Below are positions 36,910 through 47,415 of a DNA stretch of 48,074 nucleotides, one piece after another; positions within the stretch are counted from its first letter, which is position 1, and every line of letters begins with the position of its first letter. Both the position numbers and the translations under genes were made by a program. The DNA is taken from positions 1 through 48,074 of the forward strand of contig JAHLMP010000002.1 of assembly GCA_018920315.1 (NCBI GenBank), in the 5' to 3' direction. Under the pieces are notes generated by a model, which saw nothing but the letters and a program-made list of their open reading frames with translations, had not been told where the DNA came from and made no database searches. This stretch comes from Candidatus Aenigmatarchaeota archaeon (GTDB lineage Archaea > Aenigmatarchaeota > Aenigmatarchaeia > GW2011-AR5 > JAHLMP01).

Positions 36910-37044
36910 TTTCTCACACTTTGCTTGGTTATTTTACTTTTCACCTTTAGTTATTTTGAATAATAAATATTAAAAAATTTTTTATAATGCAATTATAAAT
37001 TTTTTAATAAATATTTAAATACTTTCAAAATTATTTTAAGAGAT

Positions 37045-38838
37045 ATGTGTGGCATTGTTGCATATATTTCAAGAGATTTGGAAAAAAGAGATAAAATAGA
37101 AGATATGCTCATTTCTTCTCTTAGAAGGCTTACATATCGTGGCTACGATTCTTGGGGGATAGGCTTTAAAGGTAATAATAAAATTCATATAATAAAGAAT
37201 GTCGGAGATATAGAAAATGTAAATAAACTTAATTTAGGCTTTGAGAATTCTTTAATCGGCATAGCACACACAAGATGGGCTACACACGGAGGAGTTACAA
37301 AAATAAATGCCCATCCTCATCTTTGTTGCAAAAAAGAAATTGCTGTAGTGCATAATGGAATAATAGAAAACTATAAAGAGCTAAAGGAAGAGCTAATAAA
37401 AAACGGACATTCTTTTATTTCCGAAACAGATACAGAAGTAATTCCACATTTGATAGAAGAAAAATACAAGCTTTGTAATAATTTTGAGATCGCATTTAAA
37501 GAAGCGATAAAAGAGCTCAAAGGAAGTTTTGCAATTGTTGCAATTCATAAAGATTTTGACGGAATCGCTTGTTATAGAAATGGAGCACCTTTAGTGATAG
37601 GAATTTCTTCGAATGGTTATTTTGTTTCATCTGATGTTGTTGCTTTCTTGAATTACACGAAAAAAGCAATTTATTTAGATGATGAAGAAGTTGCGATATT
37701 GAAAAGAAATGAAAGAGATATAGAGCTTAAGATATGGAAAAACGAGAAAGAGGTTAAAAAGGAGATCAAAGAAATTTCTTGGAATTTTGAAGAAGCGACT
37801 AAGCTTGGGTACAAGCACTTTATGATAAAAGAGATAATAGAGCAACCAGAATCTATAAGAAATGCTTTAATGCAAAATGAGAAGGAAATGCTAGAAGTTG
37901 CGATGGAGATATTAAGGGCTAAGCAAGTTATATTTACAGCATGTGGAACTTCTAGATATGCTGCAATAATAGGTAGATATCTATTTTCTAAAGTCGCTAG
38001 AAAGTTTTGCGATGTGATAATGGCAAGCGAATTTCATTACTTTTCTGATTCTGTAGATAAAGATACATTAGTAATAGCGGTGTCTCAATCTGGAGAAACT
38101 GCTGACGTTTTGTTTGGAATAAAGAAGGCAAAAGAAAATGGAGCAAAAATTTTCTCTATTGTTAATGTGATGAATTCAACTCTTGCAAGACTTAGTGATA
38201 AAGTCATTTATACAAATGCTGGACCAGAAATTTGTGTCGCAGCTACAAAATCTTTTACGAATCAATTAGTTGTTTTATACTTGTTAGCTTATTCTATGGT
38301 TAACAAGTTTGAAGAGGCGAGAAGTAATATTAGAAAAATTGCAGAAATAATTAAAAAGAGTATTGAAGAAAATAATAAAAACATAGAAGAGATAGCAAGA
38401 AAGGTTAAGGATAAGGATCATTTTTATTACATAGGTAGAGGAATAAATTTTGCTATGGCAAACGAGGGAGCATTGAAGCTTAAAGAAATATCTTATATCC
38501 ACGCTGAAGGGATGCCAGCAGGAGAGTTAAAGCATGGAACCATAGCTTTGATTGAAAAAAATACCCCTGTAGTGGTGATAGCTCCAAAAGATTATACATA
38601 TTATGAAACGTTAAGTAATGCAATGGAAACAAAAGCAAGAGGAGCTTTCGTAATAGGAGTAACAGATTATGCTCATGATGTTTTTGATGCTATAATAGAA
38701 ATACCTAAGGTAGAGGAGATATTCTATCCTCTTGTTACAATAGCTCCTCTGCAATTACTTTCTTATTATGTTGCAGTTGAAAGGGGCTTAAATCCAGACA
38801 AGCCAAGAAATTTAGCAAAGTCCGTAACGGTGAAGTAA
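37045..38838 (+). CDS. glmS: Glutamine--fructose-6-phosphate aminotransferase (isomerizing)
   Basis: MCGIVAYI N-terminal Cys, HTRWATHGG, two SIS domains (CGTSRYAA, SQSGETADVLFG), C terminus NPDKPRNLAKSVTVK. Confidence 0.97.
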   Translation: MCGIVAYISRDLEKRDKIEDMLISSLRRLTYRGYDSWGIGFKGNNKIHIIKNVGDIENVNKLNLGFENSLIGIAHTRWATHGGVTKINAHPHLCCKKEIAVVHNGIIENYKELKEELIKNGHSFISETDTEVIPHLIEEKYKLCNNFEIAFKEAIKELKGSFAIVAIHKDFDGIACYRNGAPLVIGISSNGYFVSSDVVAFLNYTKKAIYLDDEEVAILKRNERDIELKIWKNEKEVKKEIKEISWNFEEATKLGYKHFMIKEIIEQPESIRNALMQNEKEMLEVAMEILRAKQVIFTACGTSRYAAIIGRYLFSKVARKFCDVIMASEFHYFSDSVDKDTLVIAVSQSGETADVLFGIKKAKENGAKIFSIVNVMNSTLARLSDKVIYTNAGPEICVAATKSFTNQLVVLYLLAYSMVNKFEEARSNIRKIAEIIKKSIEENNKNIEEIARKVKDKDHFYYIGRGINFAMANEGALKLKEISYIHAEGMPAGELKHGTIALIEKNTPVVVIAPKDYTYYETLSNAMETKARGAFVIGVTDYAHDVFDAIIEIPKVEEIFYPLVTIAPLQLLSYYVAVERGLNPDKPRNLAKSVTVK

Positions 38839-38961
38839 ATTTTAAAGTTTATTAGATGAAAGAAACTTGAAAAATGGAAAAGTAAAAATAACAAAAGATG
38901 TAAAAATTGAAAAATAAAAAATTCTTACGAAAATAAAAATTCTTAAGGACTATTCTAAATT

Positions 38962-39876
38962 ATGAAGGTTCTGGGTTTTGGAGATCTTGTAGTAGAGAAG
39001 GTAATAATAATCGATAAATTTCCTAAAATAGGAGAAATAGCAAAGATAAAATCTTCTTTAGAGTTTGCAAGTGGCAAATGTGCAAATGTTATTAAAGCTT
39101 TGTCAAAGCTTGAGTTTAACGCAAGTTTTATAGGAAAGGTTGGAAGCGATGCTGAAGGAAGCTTATTAATTGAGAATATGATTCATTATGGAATAGATAC
39201 TAAAAATATTATACTTGGTAATGAAAATAGTGGAATTAGAGTGATAGTAAAAAGTGATGGAAATAAAAAGATTATACTTGAAAATATGGGCGCAAACTAT
39301 AATCTAAAATTAGAAGAAATAAATCGAATAGAAAAAGTTGATTTAGCTTATTTTGTTTTGCTAAGAAGCGAGTCGCTTAAAACACAAAAATGCATCGCTA
39401 AAATAATGAAGGAGTACGGAGCAAAGGTTATTGTTAATACCGATAATTTAGAAAAAGAAAGCAAAGAGATTTTAAGTTTAGCTGATGTAGTATTATTAGA
39501 TTACTCTGAATTCTCAAAATTTTCTTTAGAGCAGATTGAAGATTATATAAAAAAGTTTTTGAAAAATGTGGCTATTTTTTTAATAAAAATTAGAAATGGA
39601 ATTAATGGTTGTATTGTTTTTGAGAATAAAAATAAAATTGAAAAATATATCTTTAAAAATAAAGTAGAAGGCATTTTAAACGAGTTTAGTGCAAGTAGCG
39701 CATTTGATTCTGGTTTCATCTTCGGTCTTTCAAAAAATAAAAGTTTGGAAGAAAGTGTAAAGCTTGCGAACGTATTTCTTAAAGAATGTATCAAGAGGGA
39801 AGAACCTTTAAGCGGAATTCCAACACTCCATCAATTAAATTTTTTATTGACGCAAAGAGAATTTGAAAAAGTTTAA
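38962..39876 (+). CDS. PfkB-family carbohydrate kinase-like protein (degenerate GAGD motif)
   Basis: GDLVVEKVIIIDKFPKIGEIAKIKSSLEFASGKCANVIKALSKLEFNASFIGKVGSDAEGSLLIENMIHYGIDT; C-terminal motif reads NEFSASSAFDSGF. Confidence 0.8.
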   Translation: MKVLGFGDLVVEKVIIIDKFPKIGEIAKIKSSLEFASGKCANVIKALSKLEFNASFIGKVGSDAEGSLLIENMIHYGIDTKNIILGNENSGIRVIVKSDGNKKIILENMGANYNLKLEEINRIEKVDLAYFVLLRSESLKTQKCIAKIMKEYGAKVIVNTDNLEKESKEILSLADVVLLDYSEFSKFSLEQIEDYIKKFLKNVAIFLIKIRNGINGCIVFENKNKIEKYIFKNKVEGILNEFSASSAFDSGFIFGLSKNKSLEESVKLANVFLKECIKREEPLSGIPTLHQLNFLLTQREFEKV

Positions 39877-39902
39877 ATTTTATGGAAAATTAATTTAGTG
39901 TT

Positions 39903-40625
39903 ATGAGTAGAATAAAGTACTTTATATTCAAAAAGATACTAAACTTTTTTGCAATATTATTTCTTATTATCATCTTTCTTACCGAGTTTTTAGCATTTGC
40001 TTGTGAGCCAATGGATGCGAGATTTTCATTGGTTATAGGAGATTTGAACATTGACTTCGAGAGATTGCAAAGCATTTGCACAGCTAGCACATGCAAATAT
40101 TTTGGAAAAGATATAATTTTAAAATCAGATTGCGATGACAGGGTTGCAATAATAATTTCTGCTGGTGAAGATTTTATAAAAAACAGAATAATAATAAAGT
40201 TGCCTTATAAAATAGAGGAAGATAGAATTATAGAAGGAGAAATAAATCCAGAAGATTTTGATTGGAAGGGCTGTGTAAAAAAAGAGCTGGAAAATTTAAG
40301 AAATGCTGAAATTATATCTATAAGCGAGAGAGAAATAGAAATTATCTCAAGTTTGGCAGAAGCTCATAAAAATATTTTGCTTTGTAATAATAGTTGGGAA
40401 AGTCTAAATGCAAATTGCAATTGCGATGCATGTTTTAGATGCCTATCGCAACCAAACTCGGTAACTTTACCAGAGAAAAGCTTGCTAGCTTATAGCGGCG
40501 TTTCTGATTCTTCTGAAGATAATAGCAAAAATCAATTCATTTTTTTTATATTCGCAATGGTTATAGTTCTTTGCTTTGTTGTTGCTATTCTTCTATTTTT
40601 TACAAGAGTTCCTCCTTATGAATAA
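39903..40625 (+). CDS. Secreted or membrane protein with N-terminal signal and C-terminal TM
   Basis: N-terminal ILNFFAILFLIIIFLTEFLAFA; C-terminal FIFFIFAMVIVLCFVVAILLFF; paired Cys in between. Confidence 0.6.
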   Translation: MSRIKYFIFKKILNFFAILFLIIIFLTEFLAFACEPMDARFSLVIGDLNIDFERLQSICTASTCKYFGKDIILKSDCDDRVAIIISAGEDFIKNRIIIKLPYKIEEDRIIEGEINPEDFDWKGCVKKELENLRNAEIISISEREIEIISSLAEAHKNILLCNNSWESLNANCNCDACFRCLSQPNSVTLPEKSLLAYSGVSDSSEDNSKNQFIFFIFAMVIVLCFVVAILLFFTRVPPYE

Positions 40626-40717
40626 TGAGTAATTTTATTATTAATTTGCTTGATAGACGTTTTCTTTAGTAGAAACTATTTCACTATTTTTAAATTTTAA
40701 ATATCCTATAGAGATTT

Positions 40718-42001
40718 ATGAGAGAAAAAAACATTTTAAAACAAATTTCAATAGCTTTTTCAGCAATTCTAGTATTTTCTATCTTTTCAAGTATTGTAAA
40801 CGCTGAAATGAAAGGAGGCATAGCAATTAGTGAAATAATAAAGGGAGAAGTAGAAAAAGAGATTAGACAGAGAGAGGAAGGACTTGGAGCTACGAATGTT
40901 AACGAAAGTAGTATTACAGGAGAGCAAGAGAAAGAAAGAATTAGAGCAAGAATTGAAGAGGAAATTAGAGCAAGGGAAAGATTTAGAATAGAAGTAGTTC
41001 CTTCTGAGGTAATTGCTTCTCAAGCAAATAAATCGCAAGAAACATGCAAAAATCTATGTGGAGATGGAATTTGTCAAAGGTTTGTATGCTTAGCTATTGG
41101 CTGTCCATGTCCAGAAACAGAAGAAACTTGTCCAGATGATTGTTCATTACCTAAAGAAGAGATAGCAAATCTAGCAGCAGTGTTTTGCAAGAGATACGGA
41201 TATGAGTATAGAATAGAAAAAACAAACAAGGGAGAGATTGGATATTGCATAATGCCAAATGGCGAAGCTTGTGATGAATGGAAATTCTATAGAGGAGAAT
41301 GCGGAGAAAGATATAAAAATGCGGTTAACATAGAATTGGGAAATGAAAGCCAAAACATTGATCTAGATCCTGAGAAAGGTATAGAAATAAAAAGTAAAAG
41401 ACTTGATATAGTTGGTGCAACTCCAATATTTACAGCTAGAATTAGAAGCGTTGTCACAGAAAATATGAATAAAGAAGCGATTAGAATAACATGTAGAGAA
41501 AGGATTAGGTTAAGAGATTGCGAAAATATTACTGAAGAAGAGTGTGAAAAATTGCTAAAAGAAAGGTTTGAAAAAGAATGCTTAGAAAGGCTGCCCACAG
41601 AGATAAGCATAGAAGAAGTTCCAGTAAACATAGATATAAACAATGAAACTAAGAGTATTTCTATCCAAATAGGAAATTTAACATTAAGAACAAGACATAG
41701 ATTGCATATAATGGAAAAGAAATTATTCATAGAGACGCCTCATAAGAACATTTCAATAAATGTAATTCCAAGCATAGCTACACAAGTTGTTATGACAAAA
41801 GAACCTATTGATAAAATAAATAATGCTGAACTAGATATCGAAAACGAAACTATAGCTACTTATAAAATAGAAGGTAACAGAAAAGCAAGACTAATAGGCA
41901 TCATTCCAGTAGAGCTTAAAATCAGAGCAAGAGTTAATGCAGAAACAGGAGATATTATAAGCGTTGAAAAGCCATGGTGGTCATTCTTAACAATAAGGTA
42001 A
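40718..42001 (+). CDS. Secreted Cys-motif protein of unknown function
   Basis: Signal-like N terminus (ISIAFSAILVFSIFSSIVNAE); CKNLCGDGICQRFVCLAIGCPCPETEETCPDDC module. Confidence 0.6.
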   Translation: MREKNILKQISIAFSAILVFSIFSSIVNAEMKGGIAISEIIKGEVEKEIRQREEGLGATNVNESSITGEQEKERIRARIEEEIRARERFRIEVVPSEVIASQANKSQETCKNLCGDGICQRFVCLAIGCPCPETEETCPDDCSLPKEEIANLAAVFCKRYGYEYRIEKTNKGEIGYCIMPNGEACDEWKFYRGECGERYKNAVNIELGNESQNIDLDPEKGIEIKSKRLDIVGATPIFTARIRSVVTENMNKEAIRITCRERIRLRDCENITEEECEKLLKERFEKECLERLPTEISIEEVPVNIDINNETKSISIQIGNLTLRTRHRLHIMEKKLFIETPHKNISINVIPSIATQVVMTKEPIDKINNAELDIENETIATYKIEGNRKARLIGIIPVELKIRARVNAETGDIISVEKPWWSFLTIR

Positions 42002-42051
42002 TTTTTATTTTCATTTTTTTTTCTAATTTTATAATAATTTTTAAGAATCTT

Positions 42052-43521
42052 TTACATTATAATCTTCTCAAAGTATTTTTTCTTAATAAAGGCAGAAAGC
42101 TCCTTATTTTCTTTAAGCTCTTTCCAAAATTCTTTATGCTCTAAAATTTTGAAGTTATTTGCAATCTCCTTTGCTATATGGCTTGGAATTCCACGCTCAT
42201 GTAACTTATTTTCATCTACGCTCAAGAAATCCTCTATCAATCCTTTTGCATTTCTATGTTTTCTTTCTTTTTCTACAATTAGAAAATCATCATTTACATA
42301 AATCGAAAAGCTTTCATTCTTGTATTTTTCTATAAAATCTAATGCATTTTTCCATATAAAGATTGAAGGCCCTATACGCTTTTCTATTCTTGGAGGATTC
42401 CATTCCTCGAGCTCAAATATAAAATATGCTTTATGTTTACTCTTTTCCTTAGATTCTTCTGCAAAATAATATCTTCTAATTATTCTAAAATCGTGCTTCT
42501 CTAGAAGTTTAGATAATAGTTCTAAACCCCTTCTTAGCTGAGGGTGAAGAATATCATCGATTACGTTTGGCTTATTAAAAACTATAGCAATAAATTTAGT
42601 TTCTCTTGATCTTATTTTTGCTATCTCCTCTTTAGTTAAGTTTTCCTCCTTAGGGAAAAAGAAGTCTATGCTAGGGTTTTCTAGAAATTCTTTTGCTTTT
42701 GCTACAAGCTTTATGAAATTCTCGCAAGAAAGCGCAGAAGTTACGTTTCTATTTTTGTCTACAGGGTCAATAATAATTAAAGGCTCTTTTTTAAACTTTT
42801 CCTTTAATTTTTTTATATTATTCCAATAACCTTCTATATCTATAACATAGCCTGGCTTGAATCTTGCAATAGCCTTAATAGTACTATAAAATCTTCCATA
42901 TTTCAATATTAATAATTCACATGCATAACCGGAGAGTCCTTGAGCTTTTAGGTCAGAACCATAAACCCCAATGCCCTTGCAAAATTGCTTTAGTAGTCTT
43001 ACATCATCTTTTAAGCTCGCATCAAGATTTTTCAATAAATAAATAGTATGCAACGGAGAGCGATCAACAGCTGAAATTATTTTGCTATTCTTTTTTATCT
43101 TATAGCATGGAACTATATCAACGAGTTTATTCCTTATCTCTGCTCTTACATAAGGATGCTCTGCATATTTTATCATATATTTTCCTCCAAACTGCTCGGC
43201 AATCTTTTTTCCATACTCTAGGCCTTTTTCCTTAAGTTCCTCCTTGCTTATTTTATTTGAAAATACTAAGAAGAGATCGATATCGTGCTTTCCGCTAATC
43301 CATGTATCTCTTCCAGCAGAGCCGACAATGACTGGCTCGGTTAGAGAAGCAACAACCTTTGCAACTCTAAGAAGCTCGTTTATAAAGTTACGCATCTCTT
43401 CTACTTCTTCTTTTTTTGGCTTTATTTTTTTCAAAACACAATTCTCAATCTTTTTTATCTTTTCATATAGCGATTTTTCATCAATTTCATTTTCAGCTTT
43501 AATCGTAGTTTCAGTCATCAT
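42052..43521 (-). CDS. cca: CCA tRNA nucleotidyltransferase (archaeal class I)
   Basis: VIVGSAGRDTWISGKHDIDLFLVFS; ...HPYVRAEIRNKLVDIVPCYKI; GYACELLILKYG. Track ORF runs 42052-43644; ATG at 43521 or 43518 is the likelier start. Confidence 0.93.
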   Translation of the reverse strand: MMTETTIKAENEIDEKSLYEKIKKIENCVLKKIKPKKEEVEEMRNFINELLRVAKVVASLTEPVIVGSAGRDTWISGKHDIDLFLVFSNKISKEELKEKGLEYGKKIAEQFGGKYMIKYAEHPYVRAEIRNKLVDIVPCYKIKKNSKIISAVDRSPLHTIYLLKNLDASLKDDVRLLKQFCKGIGVYGSDLKAQGLSGYACELLILKYGRFYSTIKAIARFKPGYVIDIEGYWNNIKKLKEKFKKEPLIIIDPVDKNRNVTSALSCENFIKLVAKAKEFLENPSIDFFFPKEENLTKEEIAKIRSRETKFIAIVFNKPNVIDDILHPQLRRGLELLSKLLEKHDFRIIRRYYFAEESKEKSKHKAYFIFELEEWNPPRIEKRIGPSIFIWKNALDFIEKYKNESFSIYVNDDFLIVEKERKHRNAKGLIEDFLSVDENKLHERGIPSHIAKEIANNFKILEHKEFWKELKENKELSAFIKKKYFEKIIM

Positions 43522-43773
43522 AATAATATATATAAAGATAATAAATATATGCAAGAATATCTCATTTTTAATGATATTTTTATTGCGATAGTAATAAAAT
43601 GGCATGAATGAAAATTTTAAAAAACATTGAGTAAGAATACTCAAAAAGCTTTGAAGTATGAAAAAGGGAAATAAAAATTTAATTTTTCTATAAACTTTAT
43701 TATAAATTCGTCATTTATCGAATTAAATACTTTTTAACACAAACCCACAAATAAATTATTAAGGTGAATAGAA

Positions 43774-44055
43774 ATGTTAGGCTATAGCGGTTTTGAGATA
43801 GCGATTTTAGTGCTTTTGGCCATAGCTCTAATGCATTATACACAACTGATAAAGAAGAATAGCAAATCGATCAAGTGGCTTGTTAGCGGTGCTGCATCAT
43901 TCATAATAGCAAGCGTATTAGATTTGGTCACGTATATTAGAGTTTGGATCACAGCAGATGGAATTAACTATGGGCACGCACTATTTTCCATAATAGGAGC
44001 ACTATTAATCTTAGTTGGAGGACTAAAGATGATATATGAATTGTTTGAAGAGTAG
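43774..44055 (+). CDS. Small membrane protein (three TMs)
   Basis: 93-aa hydrophobic ORF with AAGGTGAATAGAA ribosome-binding site upstream. Confidence 0.6.
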   Translation: MLGYSGFEIAILVLLAIALMHYTQLIKKNSKSIKWLVSGAASFIIASVLDLVTYIRVWITADGINYGHALFSIIGALLILVGGLKMIYELFEE

Positions 44056-44108
44056 AAGAGAAAATTTAAGAGAGTTGTGAATCAAATTTTTATCTTTCTT
44101 TTCTTTCT

Positions 44109-44156
44109 TTTAATTCTTTCGAAATTTAATTCTTTTGAGATTTCATTACTTCAAAA
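44109..44156. repeat. Three degenerate 16-bp tandem units
   Basis: tttaattctttcgaaa / tttaattcttttgaga / tttcattacttcaaaa. Confidence 0.7.
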
Positions 44157-44271
44157 TCTTTTAAAACTTCTTGGAAATATATTAAAAACTAAAAAGAAAT
44201 TAAGATAAAGTAGCAAGATTTCATATTATCGCGAAGTATTCGAATTAACAAATTTTAGATTGGTGTAATTA

Positions 44272-44913
44272 ATGCAAATAGGAGATTTTATAAGGGTAGA
44301 TTATGTAGGAAGGCTAAAGGATACAAATGAAATATTTGACCTTACATTAGAAGAAGTTGCTAAAAAGGAAGGAATATACGACGAGAAAAGAAAATACAAG
44401 CCAGCTTGTATTATTTTAGGAGAGGGTATGATACTGAAAGCTTTAGAAGATTTCTTACTTTCTATGAATGTAGGAGAAAAAAAGCTCGTTACGATTAGTC
44501 ACGAAAACGCATTTGGAAAAAGGAAACCCGAGCTCGTAAGGAGTTTCCCTCTAGATTTCTTTAAGAAAGAAGGAGTAGAACCAAAGCCTGGACTAATAGT
44601 TAATATTTCTGGATTTTTGGGAAGGATACAAACAATTGGTTCTGGAAGAGTAATGGTAGATTTTAACCATCCATTAGCAGGGAGAGATTTGATATATGAG
44701 ATTGAGATAAAGGAAAAGATAGATGATCCTCTTGAAAAATTGAGATTTATTCTTGAGATTTTCGATTTAGATGCAAAATCAAAAATTAATGAAAAAGAAA
44801 CGACAATAGAGATTGAAAATAATAGTATAGAAATAAAAACAAAAAGAAATGTCGTTTATCTAATAAAAAAGTATCTAAAGGTAGAAAGAGTTATCTTTCT
44901 CGAATCGTTCTAA
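44272..44913 (+). CDS. FKBP-type (SlyD-like) peptidyl-prolyl isomerase
   Basis: GDFIRVDYVGRLKDTNEIFDLT...MNVGEKKLVTISHENAFGKRKPELV..., VDFNHPLAGRDLIYEIEI. Confidence 0.9.
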   Translation: MQIGDFIRVDYVGRLKDTNEIFDLTLEEVAKKEGIYDEKRKYKPACIILGEGMILKALEDFLLSMNVGEKKLVTISHENAFGKRKPELVRSFPLDFFKKEGVEPKPGLIVNISGFLGRIQTIGSGRVMVDFNHPLAGRDLIYEIEIKEKIDDPLEKLRFILEIFDLDAKSKINEKETTIEIENNSIEIKTKRNVVYLIKKYLKVERVIFLESF

Positions 44914-45073
44914 CCTGCTATTTTAGTTGGGTCGTGTCATTGTTATTAACAAGTTTATTTTAGCTAAACCTAATTCTATTTAAGCATCAATCATTAGCTG
45001 CTTCGACTATTTAGCTAGAATTTTTAATTTATTTAAATTATTGGCAACGAGACTATGAGTTGTCTTTTAAATT

Positions 45074-45190
45074 TTAAACAACCCTTGAGTAAGGATAGTC
45101 GAATCTTCTTTTGCATCTTGGACACGATTTTGGCTGCTCTTTTCTTGGCGTCCATACATAATTACAAAATCTGCATCTCATCTTTTGCAT
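45074..45190 (-). CDS. 38-aa double-CxxC zinc-ribbon protein (absent from the ORF track)
   Basis: Minus-strand translation MQKMRCRFCNYVWTPRKEQPKSCPRCKRRFDYPYSRVV; preceded on its strand by GGTGATAAA. Confidence 0.8.
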   Translation of the reverse strand: MQKMRCRFCNYVWTPRKEQPKSCPRCKRRFDYPYSRVV

Positions 45191-45414
45191 TTTATCACCT
45201 TTTACATTCACTTTTATTAATTATTATTACTACTACTATTTAAATTTTTATTGTTATATAGAACTACATCGAAATAGTATCTTAAAATTGATTAATTACT
45301 ATTATTACTACTATTTTCTTTATGCTTACATTAAAAATTCATTTAGAAAAATGGAAGAAAATTAAGTATTTAAATCTTACTAATAAGTAAAAAATATTAA
45401 ATGAGGTGTGATAA

Positions 45415-46485
45415 ATGGCTGTAGGACGTGGAAAAACAACAAATATGAGTGACGAAGAGCTAAAGAAGATTTACGAAGCAAGAAAAGCAAAGATCAAAGT
45501 TATAGGAGTTGGCGGTGCAGGTAATAATACTGTTACAAGACTAATGCAAACAGGAGTAGTTGGAATAGAGAGTATAGCAATAAACACAGATGCACAAGAT
45601 TTGCTTTATACAGATAGCGATAAAAAAATACTCATAGGAAAAGAAATAACAGGTGGATTGGGAGCCGGAGCAGATCCAAAGATAGGAGAAGAAGCAGCAA
45701 AAGAGAATAAGGAAGAGATAAAAAAAGTTTTGCAAGATGCAGATATGGTATTTATTACATGCGGTTTAGGAGGCGGTACTGGAACAGGAGCTTCGCCGAT
45801 AATCGCAGATATTGCTAAGAAGATGGGAATCCTAACAGTTGGCATAGCTACAATGCCTTTCTCAATGGAAGGCTATCAAAGAATTACAAATGCAAAAATG
45901 GGTTTAGAAAAACTTTTGCCAATTGTAGATACAATGATAATAATACCGAATGATAAGTTGCTAGAGGTTGTTCCAGATGTTTCTGTGCCGACAGCGTTTA
46001 GAATTGCAGACGAGATTTTAGTAAATTCTGTAAAAGGAATTACTGAGCTAATAACAAAACCAGGATTGATTAATCTTGACTTTGCAGATGTTCGCTCTGT
46101 AATGACAAATGGTGGCCTAGCAATGATAGGAATGGGGGAATCTGATAGCGAAGATAGAGCAAGGGAGGTTGTAGAAAGAGCTTTAAATAATCCATTACTT
46201 GATGTTGATATAGATGAAGGAAAGGCAGCGTTAATAAATATTGCTGGAGGTCCGGACATAACAATAAAGGAATGCCAAGAAATAGTACAGGCAATTTCTC
46301 CAAGATTAAGTAATACTGCAAAAGTGATATGGGGAGCTCAGGTTGAAAAAGAGCTTGGTGACACAGTTCGAGTACTTGTTGTTATAACAGGAGTGAAACA
46401 GCCGCAGTTCTTCATTTCCGAGAAAGCTGAAAAGACAAAAAGAAGAAAAGAAATAGAAAAGATGCTGGACATAGAATTTATATAA
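45415..46485 (+). CDS. ftsZ: Cell division protein FtsZ
   Basis: [30 protein letters not shown] tubulin signature, [23 protein letters not shown]. Confidence 0.97.
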   Translation: MAVGRGKTTNMSDEELKKIYEARKAKIKVIGVGGAGNNTVTRLMQTGVVGIESIAINTDAQDLLYTDSDKKILIGKEITGGLGAGADPKIGEEAAKENKEEIKKVLQDADMVFITCGLGGGTGTGASPIIADIAKKMGILTVGIATMPFSMEGYQRITNAKMGLEKLLPIVDTMIIIPNDKLLEVVPDVSVPTAFRIADEILVNSVKGITELITKPGLINLDFADVRSVMTNGGLAMIGMGESDSEDRAREVVERALNNPLLDVDIDEGKAALINIAGGPDITIKECQEIVQAISPRLSNTAKVIWGAQVEKELGDTVRVLVVITGVKQPQFFISEKAEKTKRRKEIEKMLDIEFI

Positions 46486-46527
46486 AGCAATAGAAGAAAA
46501 CATAAAAATAGAAGCAATAGAAGAAAA
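46486..46527. repeat. 15-bp direct repeat immediately after the ftsZ stop
   Basis: agcaatagaagaaaa at 46486-46500 and 46513-46527. Confidence 0.85.
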
Positions 46528-46675
46528 AATTTAAGGAAAACTAAGTATTTAAAAAGGAAGAATTTTAATAATAGTTTAAGAATACAATAGCCTAAGAAAT
46601 AAGATTTTTAAGTTTTTAAATTTTTATTCTATAAGTTTTATTGAAATTATGAATTTCTTTGGTGAGAAAAAAGAA

Positions 46676-46954
46676 ATGGCAATAATAAAAAAGAAAGAAT
46701 TGAAAAATCTTAGTGAGGAAGAGCTCGATAAGAGGTTGGCTGATCTCAGATTGGAGCTTGCAAAAGAGCGTGCAGCTGCTTATGTCGGCGCAGCTAAAAA
46801 TCCTGGAAAAATAAGGGAGATTAAAAGGACAGTTGCTAGAATACTTACTAGGAAAAAAGAAAGAAAAATAGAAAAAAATTTAGGTCATAGTCGAAAAAGT
46901 AAATCATCCAAGAATTCTAAAATTTCATCCAATAAATTAAGCAAAGGAAGATAG
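46676..46954 (+). CDS. rpl29: Ribosomal protein uL29
   Basis: KKELKNLSEEELDKRLADLRLELAKERAAAYVGAAKNPGKIREIKRTVARILTRKKER. GGTGAG precedes ATG 46676, so this start is preferred over 46649. Confidence 0.92.
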   Translation: MAIIKKKELKNLSEEELDKRLADLRLELAKERAAAYVGAAKNPGKIREIKRTVARILTRKKERKIEKNLGHSRKSKSSKNSKISSNKLSKGR

Positions 46955-46957
46955 ACA

Positions 46958-47263
46958 ATGCAAGTTTGTCCTAAATGTGGTTTACCAAAAGAAATTTGTG
47001 TATGCGAGAAAATCGCCAAGGAGCAACAAAAAATAGTAGTGGAAGTGAAGCCAAGAGTATTTGGAAAAATAATGACGATAGTTCATGGCATAGATCCAAA
47101 GTCAATAGATATAAAGAAGCTACTAAAGGAGCTTAAACGCGAGTTAGCATGCGGAGGCACATTCAAAAACAATGAAATAGAACTACAGGGAGACCATCGT
47201 GACAAGGTTGTGGAGATTTTAGTAAGGAATGGATTTCCAAGAGAAATGATAGAGAAGAAGTGA
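46958..47263 (+). CDS. Translation initiation factor SUI1/aIF1
   Basis: CPKCGLPKEICVCEKIAKEQQKIVVE...VHGIDPKSIDIKKLLKELKRELACGGTFKNNEIELQGDHRDKVVEILVRNGFP. Confidence 0.95.
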   Translation: MQVCPKCGLPKEICVCEKIAKEQQKIVVEVKPRVFGKIMTIVHGIDPKSIDIKKLLKELKRELACGGTFKNNEIELQGDHRDKVVEILVRNGFPREMIEKK

Positions 47264-47415
47264 TTTTAGGTATTAAAAGAAAATATATGACAAAAAAGCT
47301 AATAGAGAGATAAGTTTTCATTCTAAACAATTATCAACGATATGAATAATAAATAAATCAAAACACAAAAATTAAACATATTTATTATATTCTTATTAGA
47401 ACTAATATACTTATT

